Assembly: GCA_035762175.1 (NCBI GenBank)
Contig: DASTPP010000317.1
Span: 1-8,389, forward strand
Source: DASTPP01 sp035762175
GTDB lineage: Bacteria; Myxococcota_A; Polyangia; Polyangiales; Polyangiaceae
Direction of reading: 5' to 3'
DNA: 8,389 bases
Part shown: piece after piece, positions 1-5,029 of the stretch
How positions within the stretch are numbered: position 1 is the first letter of the stretch
Layout: each line of letters starts with the position of its first letter
The notes under the pieces: generated by a model
Told to the model about the DNA's origin: nothing
Database searches by the model: none
What the model saw: only the letters and a program-made list of their open reading frames with translations
Translations under genes and position numbers: made by a program

Positions 1-221
1 GGGAGCTCGAAATCCGGGCGGATTCCTTCGCCCCCGGCCCCGGCCGACGGCTTGCGTCTCGGCCGCCGCGCTCGGTCCGCATTCGTCAGACAGAGCCTAG
101 GCCGCCGTCCACGGTTGCTCGTCGCGGCTTCTCGTACGGCGTGCTTTACGCCGCCGGGCCCAGGCGCATGGTCCTACCTGCCAATGTGACGCGAGACAGC
201 CGCGCACTGTAAATGTAGGAG
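1..221. other. Left edge, no supportable gene
   Basis: No frame here gives a convincing protein; the translations are Arg/Pro-rich with no recognisable motif. The only structure I see is a small perfect inverted repeat at 137-153 (arms CGGCGT and ACGCCG, 5-nt loop GCTTT). It could be a weak transcription-end hairpin for the minus-strand ParD unit or for a gene beyond the window edge. Nothing else is supportable. Confidence 0.5.
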
Positions 222-309
222 TTCAGGGCGGAGGTCTGAGCGTGGTCGCCGCGCTTCGAGAAGCATTCAGGGCGGAGGTCTGAGCGTGGTCGCCGCGCTT
301 CGAGAAGCA
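222..309. repeat. Perfect 44-bp tandem duplication
   Basis: Two identical head-to-tail copies of a 44-bp unit occupy 222-265 and 266-309. Each copy begins TTCAGGGCGG and ends with GCTTCGAGAAGC plus A; that end contains a small hairpin (arms GCTTC/GAAGC, 2-nt loop). The unit length is not a multiple of three and no plausible protein spans both copies, so it is probably non-coding. Perfect identity implies a recent duplication or a maintained repeat family. The array starts almost exactly where the ParE-like similarity ends, which suggests that it replaced the rest of the toxin gene. Confidence 0.95.
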
Positions 310-380
310 AACGGTTGCCACGAGCGAGCCCCCCAGATGTCGGCCTTCGCCTTCGAGTGAACGAGGGGCGAACGATTAAC
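267..380 (-). pseudogene. Possible frameshifted, truncated ParE-like toxin remnant
   Basis: Directly after the ParD stop, where parE normally lies, the minus strand encodes the fragment LIVRPSFT in one frame. After a one-base shift at about 352-360 another frame gives SKAKADIWGARSWQ. Joined, these resemble the N-terminus of ParE/RelE-fold toxins, which often read roughly ..V.(x)A..DI.EA..WY... Similarity stops near 313-318, next to the 44-bp repeat array, and the frame terminates inside that array at 267-269. There is no RBS-backed start; only a TTG at 394 inside parD is available. This is recognition by eye over about 20 residues. It could be coincidence, so I rate it low. Confidence 0.27.
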
Positions 381-636
381 GTGGCGTTCCCCAAAGGCCG
401 TAGCGGGCACGAACCTCGGCGAAGGGTTCGTCCTCGAACACACCGCTCTCGTCGCCCTCGTCGATGGCCGACCGAAGCTCCGCTAGTTCGGTGTCGTCTG
501 GCTGCGCGCGCGCGACGGCTTCGACCCCGGCCCGCACCACGTCTTCGACCGTCGCGAAGCGGCCCGATGCCACCTGGGCTTGGGCCAAGCGGGCGATGTC
601 TTCGGGCAGGTCGGTGGCTTCGAGGCGGCGAGGCAT
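376..636 (-). CDS. parD: ParD-family type II antitoxin (ribbon-helix-helix)
   Basis: An 86-residue protein matching the ParD/CopG-type antitoxin plan, normally about 80-90 aa. The N-terminal segment (1-44) is the ribbon-helix-helix DNA-binding dimerisation unit; the typical phrase VASGRFATVEDVVRAGVEAV lies at 22-41. The acidic C-terminal tail (49-86, LAELRSAIDEGDESG then DEPFAEVRARYG) is the region that normally wraps and neutralises ParE. The ATG at 634-636 is supported by AAGG at 645-648, 8 nt upstream, and by a promoter at 664-692. The gene is complete, but no intact toxin follows; only a doubtful remnant is present. It may therefore be an orphan antitoxin acting on another ParE, or a repressor without a partner. 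Family assignment is confident; current function is inference. Confidence 0.85.
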   Translation of the reverse strand: MPRRLEATDLPEDIARLAQAQVASGRFATVEDVVRAGVEAVARAQPDDTELAELRSAIDEGDESGVFEDEPFAEVRARYGLWGTPR

Positions 637-663
637 GGCGTAGGCCTTACGAAATACCGAATG

Positions 664-692
664 ATTCTGCCAAATGGCACTGCCCCGAACAA
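664..692 (-). promoter_or_regulatory. Putative sigma70-type promoter of the ParD gene with internal operator-like repeat
   Basis: On the minus strand there is TTGTTC (687-692), a 17-nt spacer and CAGAAT (664-669). These match the -35 consensus at 3 of 6 and the -10 at 4 of 6, with ideal spacing. The expected start would give a leader of about 20 nt before the ParD ATG. Between the boxes and touching the -10 lies a perfect inverted repeat, TGCCA-AA-TGGCA on the plus strand (668-679). ParD-type antitoxins commonly repress their own operon through palindromes overlapping the promoter, so this is a natural candidate operator. The stretch is also more AT-rich than its surroundings. Confidence 0.45.
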
Positions 693-799
693 GGCACCCG
701 ACCGACGACTGCGAGGCGCGTTCCCCTCGGCAGGGGCGCGGAGTAGGTCGACGACGTCGGGGCTCATCGAGCGCGATTCCCGTGGTGCCCCGTCGGGCT

Positions 800-867
800 G
801 GCTCGTCGCCGACCGGCGGGCCGGCTCGTCGCCGACCGGCGGGCCGGCTCGTCGCGAACGGCGGGCG
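800..867. repeat. 23-bp tandem repeat, two perfect copies plus one degenerate
   Basis: The unit GGCTCGTCGCCGACC... occurs perfectly at 800-822 and 823-845, followed by a diverged 22-bp copy at 846-867 with substitutions and one base missing. The period is not a multiple of three and no real gene covers it, so it is intergenic repeat DNA. The core GGCTCGTCGC may belong to a dispersed family in this genome; the copy number elsewhere is not visible from here. Confidence 0.85.
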
Positions 868-899
868 TACGAGTCGTCCCCCTGCGGGCCGACTCGTAC
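867..899. repeat. Inverted repeat with 10-bp perfect arms
   Basis: The arms GTACGAGTCG (867-876) and CGACTCGTAC (890-899) are exact reverse complements around a 13-nt GC-rich loop that can form further CCC/GGG pairs. It follows directly on the 23-bp tandem repeats, so the whole block 800-899 may be one element. It could be a terminator-like or REP-like hairpin, or a protein binding site. It lacks the T-run of a standard terminator on either strand. Confidence 0.7.
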
Positions 900-1077
900 C
901 GCAGCCGGACGTCTTGTGACGTCGGCTCGGCCCGGCCGCGCGAGGCAGGACGAATCGGCTCGCGGGCGGGCGCCCGCCGCCTTGGTACGGCCGTTGCTGT
1001 GCGGCGGGCGCGGCCGGCGCCGGTGGCGACGATCGCATGGGGGGTTGGCGGACAACTCTTGCGAGAAGAGAAAGCAC

Positions 1078-2232
1078 ATGAACGTAATTTTCGTTCGGGC
1101 GAGCTGCCTCGTGGCGCTCTCGTTGGCATCGTGTCAGCCGGCCGACGCCGATGCGCCGGACGTCGTCGACGACGTCGAAGCGCTGGACGCGGAGGGGGGC
1201 AACGCCGCCGCCCCGGAGCGCGAGCTGGCGCGGGCGCGGCCCGTGCCCCGGGCGACGACCGACGCCTCGGGGGCCATCGCGGCCGCCGCCGAAGAGTGGA
1301 GCTGGCTCGACCTGCCCGAGTCGCGCTGCACCAACAACGCGCCGACCGGGGTGGGCATCAACATCAAGCCCGACGCCGAAGACCTGATGATCTATCTGGT
1401 AGGCGGCGGCGCCTGTTGGAATTTCGCGACCTGCGCGATCGGCACCGCGAGCAACGTTCGGTTCGGCTACGACCAGAAAGATTTCGAGAAAGACAAGATC
1501 CGAGACTGGTCGCTCTTCAACCGCGGCGAGGCGAAGAACCCGTTCCGCGAGGCCACCCAGGTCATCGTGCCCTACTGCACGGCCGACGTGCACGCGGGCG
1601 CCCGGGTCGCCACGTACACGGGGGCGGGCATCCCCCTGTCGATGGTGCACTTCGGCGCGAAGAACATCGCCGCCCTGGTGCCGCGGCTGCAGGCCACCTT
1701 CCCGCAGATCAAGCGCGTGCAGCTCGTCGGCACCAGCGCCGGGGGCTTCGGGGCGCAGCTCAACTACCCGTCGTTCGCCGCGGCGTTCCCGAACGCCACG
1801 GTGAGCGTGTTGGCCGACAGCGCGCAGATGATCGCGCCGAACGGCAGCCTGACGGAAGAGTGGGTGAGGCAGTGGGGCATTCCCCTGCCGCCCGACTGCG
1901 CGGGCTGCGCGTCGAACTTCCCCGCGTACGTCGATTACTTGAACCGCACGTACCCGCAGGGCCGCTTCGGCCTCCTCGCTTCGACGCGCGATCTTACCTT
2001 GCGCACGTTCTTCGGCTACCCCCTCGACGCGAACGGCTTCGAAGGCCGCACGAACGATCTGCTCGACGACCAGTACGAGCCGTACGCCAACGCCAGCTTC
2101 CGGGCGCGCCGGGCGACGCGGCACGGCTACCTGAACGGGTTTACCAACGTCAACAATCAGGTCAACGCCGACACCTTCGCCTGGGTCGAGGCGTTCCTGA
2201 AAGGCGACGCGCCCAACCAGTCGCCGAATTGA
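1078..2232 (+). CDS. Pectin-acetylesterase/Notum-like alpha/beta-hydrolase lipoprotein
   Basis: A 384-aa secreted lipoprotein. Residues 1-19 form a lipoprotein signal (MNVIFVRASC... ending LSLASC, lipid-modified Cys19), followed by an acidic, Ala/Pro-rich linker to about residue 70. The enzyme domain has the family signatures: VGGGACWN (108-115, oxyanion-loop type), GTSAGG (218-223, nucleophile Ser220) and ADSAQ (246-250). Asp305 (STRDLT) and His349 (RHGYLNG) are reasonable candidates to complete the Ser-Asp-His triad. Pectin acetylesterase/Notum members are carboxylesterases that remove acyl groups from polysaccharides or proteins; the substrate here cannot be told. Cys pairs (84/114, 118/167, 274/277) could form disulfides outside the cytoplasm. 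The ATG at 1078 is chosen because it gives a proper signal peptide; upstream in-frame sequence looks non-coding. It stands alone, with a strong hairpin 20 nt after the stop. Confidence 0.85.
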   Translation: MNVIFVRASCLVALSLASCQPADADAPDVVDDVEALDAEGGNAAAPERELARARPVPRATTDASGAIAAAAEEWSWLDLPESRCTNNAPTGVGINIKPDAEDLMIYLVGGGACWNFATCAIGTASNVRFGYDQKDFEKDKIRDWSLFNRGEAKNPFREATQVIVPYCTADVHAGARVATYTGAGIPLSMVHFGAKNIAALVPRLQATFPQIKRVQLVGTSAGGFGAQLNYPSFAAAFPNATVSVLADSAQMIAPNGSLTEEWVRQWGIPLPPDCAGCASNFPAYVDYLNRTYPQGRFGLLASTRDLTLRTFFGYPLDANGFEGRTNDLLDDQYEPYANASFRARRATRHGYLNGFTNVNNQVNADTFAWVEAFLKGDAPNQSPN

Positions 2233-2252
2233 GGGCGGCGGACCGGCGCGGC

Positions 2253-2274
2253 GCCCCCGAGTGAACTCGGGGGC
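2253..2274 (+). terminator. Hairpin after the esterase gene
   Basis: A perfect 9-bp stem (GCCCCCGAG / CTCGGGGGC) with a TGAA tetraloop lies 20 nt beyond the esterase stop. There is no T-run, so it is either a T-less intrinsic terminator or an mRNA 3'-end stabiliser. Stem quality and position both support a 3'-end role. Confidence 0.6.
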
Positions 2275-2324
2275 AGCGGACGCCCGCTCGTGCCCCGCGG
2301 CCTCGGCGCCGATTCGGAGAGCCA

Positions 2325-2425
2325 AGCCCGCCCCCTCGCCGGGGGCCGGGCTCCCGCGGGCGTCGGCTTGCGGGCGAGCGGGCGAAGCCGCTCGCGACGC
2401 GCGAGCCCTGCCTCCGGGCAGGGCT
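2325..2425. repeat. Cluster of three further strong hairpins
   Basis: Three stem-loops follow in a row. The first (2325-2352) pairs AGCCC-G-CCCCC with GGGGG-C-GGGCT, giving 11 bp with one bulged base and loop TCGCC. The second (2374-2395) has the 8-bp stem GCGAGCGG / CCGCTCGC with loop GCGAAG. The third (2404-2425) has the perfect 9-bp stem AGCCCTGCC / GGCAGGGCT with loop TCCG. None is followed by a T-run. They fill the convergent gap between the esterase and the lipoprotein gene, a typical place for REP/BIME-like palindromes or bidirectional termination. Confidence 0.6.
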
Positions 2426-2453
2426 TGAAAGACCGTTTCCGCGGGCGTTCGCT

Positions 2454-2522
2454 GCCCCCGACTTCCGTCGGGGGCGGCGTTTCGCCCCCCCTGCCGCTCG
2501 CTCGCCGCCGGCACCGCCGGCG
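2454..2522 (-). terminator. Two hairpins at the end of the kinase operon
   Basis: Immediately next to the lipoprotein stop codon (2523-2525) is a 7-bp perfect stem, CGCCGGC (2506-2512) / GCCGGCG (2516-2522), with a 3-nt loop. Further along lies a 9-bp perfect stem, GCCCCCGAC / GTCGGGGGC (2454-2475), with loop TTCC. As transcription of the minus-strand operon would meet both directly after translation ends, they probably define its 3' end. There is no T-tract, as often in very GC-rich genomes. Confidence 0.55.
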
Positions 2523-3923
2523 TCAGCGCGCCACGCGATAGACCACGCCGTCGCCTGCGCTGACCTGCACCAACTCGGGCGTCGCGCCTGTCAGCGTGCC
2601 GACGTCGGCAAAGTAGACGTATTGCGCGTCGACCCGCACGTACGCCGCCCCGAAGGGGTTACCCGCGTACGCCGCGGCCTTCGCCTCGACCTCGCCCAGC
2701 AAGAGCGGCTCGGCGTCGTCGGGCCCCTTGCGCCACGCTCGAAGCTGCCGGCCCTCGGCCGTCAGCACGTAGAGCGTCGCTTCGCCCTCCCCTCCGCCCG
2801 CCCCGGCCGCGCCGCCGGCCCCGCCCGCGCCCCCGCCGCCCGCCGCCACCACCGCGAAGCCCTCGACCGGGCCCGCCGCCGTGAGCTCCTCGCGCGGCGC
2901 CTCCGTCGGCGACGCCTTCGGCCGCGAGCGTACCGCCGCGCCGTCGGCCCAGTAGAACCGGTCGCCGAAGAGCTCGACCGCGCGAAGGCCCGCGCCCCCG
3001 CTCGCCACCGGCTCGGCCGCGTTCGACGATACCGCGCGCCGCACCTCGCGCCCCGTGCCGGCCGCGTCGACCGCGACCCAATAGGGCTGCGCGTCGCCGT
3101 CGACCGAAAGCCAGCTCGGGTTGACCTGTCCGAACACCTCCGGCGAGATGTCGCCCGTGCCGTCGGCCGACTTGCCGCGTACTGCGCCGCCCCCGCCGCC
3201 AATCAGCCAGTAGGCCTTGCCGGCCGCGAGCGCCACGTGCTCGATGCCCGGCTGCGCGCCGGCCACGAGCTGCGGCCCGAGGTCGGCCGGCGCCGCCGAC
3301 ACCAACCGTTGGTTGGCCACGTCGCTCGGGCTCGCCCCGAGGTCGCCCCAGAACAGCTTGCCGTCGGCGAAGGCGAGCGAGCGGGCGCGCACGATGGTGC
3401 CGGCGAAGGCGTTCTCGGCCGCGCCGCCCGCGCTCGCTTTCGCCACGCGGCGCATTCTTGAGAACGCGACGTTGTCTTTGATGGCCGGCGAGACCCAATA
3501 CAGATAGCTGCCGTCGTCGGCGAGCGCGTACGGCGCCACCTCGTTCGACGCCATTGCCTCGGGCACGCACGCGCCTTGCGTACACGTCGCGCCCCGGCAT
3601 GATCGCCCGCACGCGCCGCAGTTCTGTGCGTCGTCGGCCTTGAGGTCGACGCACGCGCCGCCGCACTCCACCGTCGGCGCCGCGCACGCGAGCCCGCCGC
3701 TGCCGCCCATGCCACCGCCGCCGCCGCCGAGCCCCGACGCGCCGCCGGTGCCCGACGCGCCGCCCGCGCCCCCGCCGCCCGACGCGCCCGCCGAGCCCCC
3801 GGCGCCCGCGGCGCACGCCGGGTCCGCGGGGCGGCGCCGGCAGTAGCCGTCGGGGTTGACCTGATAGCCCGAAGAACAGGCGGCGGTGAGGGCGCCGACC
3901 CAGACGAGGGTGCTCGCCCGCAT
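2523..3923 (-). CDS. Propeller-like lipoprotein with Gly-rich stalk and Cys-rich module
   Basis: A 466-aa predicted lipoprotein, last gene of the kinase operon. A lipoprotein signal ends at Cys16 (ALTAAC). Residues 40-78 are an almost pure Gly/Ala/Ser stalk. Residues 80-119 form a Cys-rich module (VECGGACVDLKADDAQNCG then CGRSC, CTQGAC), a pattern I associate with myxobacterial surface lipoproteins. From about 127 to 466 there are repeated aromatic strand motifs at fairly regular spacing: YLYWVS (140), LFWGD (190), AYWLIG (237), YWVAVD (281), FYWADG (323), LYVLTA (384) and YVYFAD (435). This suggests a six- or seven-bladed beta-propeller, as in YWTD/NHL-like proteins. A second Gly-rich run (361-380) sits between blades. 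The ATG at 3921-3923 lies 2 nt after the upstream stop, indicating coupling. Function is unknown; ligand binding or protein contact at the cell surface is inference. Confidence 0.82.
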   Translation of the reverse strand: MRASTLVWVGALTAACSSGYQVNPDGYCRRRPADPACAAGAGGSAGASGGGGAGGASGTGGASGLGGGGGGMGGSGGLACAAPTVECGGACVDLKADDAQNCGACGRSCRGATCTQGACVPEAMASNEVAPYALADDGSYLYWVSPAIKDNVAFSRMRRVAKASAGGAAENAFAGTIVRARSLAFADGKLFWGDLGASPSDVANQRLVSAAPADLGPQLVAGAQPGIEHVALAAGKAYWLIGGGGGAVRGKSADGTGDISPEVFGQVNPSWLSVDGDAQPYWVAVDAAGTGREVRRAVSSNAAEPVASGGAGLRAVELFGDRFYWADGAAVRSRPKASPTEAPREELTAAGPVEGFAVVAAGGGGAGGAGGAAGAGGGEGEATLYVLTAEGRQLRAWRKGPDDAEPLLLGEVEAKAAAYAGNPFGAAYVRVDAQYVYFADVGTLTGATPELVQVSAGDGVVYRVAR

Positions 3924-3925
3924 GC

Positions 3926-5029
3926 TCAGAATGCGCCCCCGACGAAGGCCGCGGCCCCCGACGCGACGGGCAGGACGCCGCCGACGACGCGCGGCGGGTG
4001 CCTGGCGGTAAGAACGTAGGTTGCCAGCCCCGCGCCGGCGGCGACGCTGGCGCCGAACGAGACGACCGACAAGGCGCCATACAGGTCGGCGCGCTCGATG
4101 GCGTCGCGTTGCCCTTCGAGGCAGTCGCGCCCGGCGCAGGCCGCCTCGAGATCGTTCCGCTCGCTCGAGCGCAGCGCCCAGAACAAGCCGGCCCCGGCGA
4201 GCCCGGCGACGCTCGCGCCCCCGAGCACCCACGGCCAGGCCGAGGGGCGCGGGCGGACGGTGACCGGCGGCGGATCGCGAGGTCGGGCCGGCGGCGAGGC
4301 GGGCGGCGGGGCGGGCTCGAGCACCTGCGCGAGCTTCGCTTCCGCGCGCCCCCCCGGCTCGACGCGGGTGCGCACGCGGGCAAGGACGCGGTCACCACGA
4401 CGCAGCTCGAGATCGTGCAGCCCGGTCTCGAGCGTGAGCTCGGCGTTGTCGGCGTAGGCGCCGAGCGGGTGGCTGTCGACGAAGAGCTCGCCCGCCCCCC
4501 CGCCGGAGAGGGCGACGTCGCCGACCGCCGTCGGCGTCACGAGCTTCTTGTAGAGCCGATCGGCGAGCCGGTCGGGCTGCGCCGAGTCGTAGGGCAGCGT
4601 CGCCGCGCGATCGCCCTTGCCCTCTTGCCAGAAGTGCAACCGTACGAGCGTCTTCGGGCCCTCGACGTAGACGAAGCCCCAGAAGAACTGCCGCGTGCGA
4701 AACCGTTCGCCGATGCGACGGAGGCACCTCTCGTCGAAGGCGCGATCGTTCGCCGCGACCACGGGTCGGGCCCAGTGCTTGAGCGGGCACTTGGCTTCAC
4801 GGGCCGCGGAGAAGAGCGACGCGCTCTCGCTGTTCAGCGTGAACTCTTTTGAGTCCAAGATGCGCTGGCGCAAGGCGTTCGTCAGCGTCTTGGCGGCCAC
4901 GTCGTGGCCGAGGTCGGCGTCGAGATCGAGCACTTGTGCCGCCTCGACGCCGAAGCCCATCGGGGCGGCGAGCGCCTCGGAGGTCAACGCTAGCCCGAGC
5001 GCGAGGCAGGCCAAGACGGGGCCCCTCAA
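3926..5029 (-). CDS. PEGA-like exported protein with two membrane segments
   Basis: A 367-aa protein, middle gene of the operon. I start it at the TTG at 5027-5029: TTGA overlaps the kinase TGA stop, GAGG sits 7 nt upstream, and the product then begins with a clean signal peptide (MRGPVLACLALGLALTSEALA, cut after Ala21). Residues 22-168 form an exported domain with a Cys pair (81, 102) and the phrase FFWGFVYVEG. Residues 170-235 resemble a PEGA domain (ELFVDSHPLGAY... TLETGLHDLELRRGD), a beta-rich module common in surface proteins. A Pro-rich linker (239-264) leads to membrane segment 1 (266-286), a loop with Cys298/Cys303, and membrane segment 2 (317-340). The C-terminus is short and hydrophobic (VGGVLPVASGAAAFVGGAF). 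No enzyme motif is seen. Context suggests a partner or sensor arm of the kinase; that is inference. Confidence 0.82.
   Translation of the reverse strand: MRGPVLACLALGLALTSEALAAPMGFGVEAAQVLDLDADLGHDVAAKTLTNALRQRILDSKEFTLNSESASLFSAAREAKCPLKHWARPVVAANDRAFDERCLRRIGERFRTRQFFWGFVYVEGPKTLVRLHFWQEGKGDRAATLPYDSAQPDRLADRLYKKLVTPTAVGDVALSGGGAGELFVDSHPLGAYADNAELTLETGLHDLELRRGDRVLARVRTRVEPGGRAEAKLAQVLEPAPPPASPPARPRDPPPVTVRPRPSAWPWVLGGASVAGLAGAGLFWALRSSERNDLEAACAGRDCLEGQRDAIERADLYGALSVVSFGASVAAGAGLATYVLTARHPPRVVGGVLPVASGAAAFVGGAF

Larger units (their letters stand above)
693..1077. other. Intergenic region between divergent ParD and esterase genes
   Basis: No gene is supportable here; the open frames on both strands are Arg/Ala/Pro-rich and lack motifs. 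It holds a 23-bp tandem repeat block (800-867), a long hairpin (867-899), a doubled GACGTC hexamer (908-913 and 918-923, separated by TTGT) and GC-rich dyads around 1005-1026. I cannot point to a convincing promoter for the esterase gene. A modest purine-rich stretch (about 1062-1070) precedes its ATG and may act as ribosome binding site. Confidence 0.5.

Noticed and set aside
146..394. 82-aa minus-strand frame starting inside parD as an intact toxin
   Set aside because: It has no RBS-backed ATG (it begins at a TTG inside parD), runs through both 44-bp repeats and lacks toxin-like residues after the first few amino acids.
800..899. CRISPR array
   Set aside because: The repeats are directly adjacent with no unique spacers, and no cas genes are present.
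376..2514. 712-aa minus-strand frame covering the esterase gene
   Set aside because: Only its last 86 residues are real (ParD). The rest is antisense to the esterase domain with its clear GTSAGG and GGGACWN motifs.
2622..3461. Plus-strand frame opposite the propeller lipoprotein
   Set aside because: Low-complexity Arg/Ala/Leu translation without recognisable features; the minus strand is clearly the coding one.
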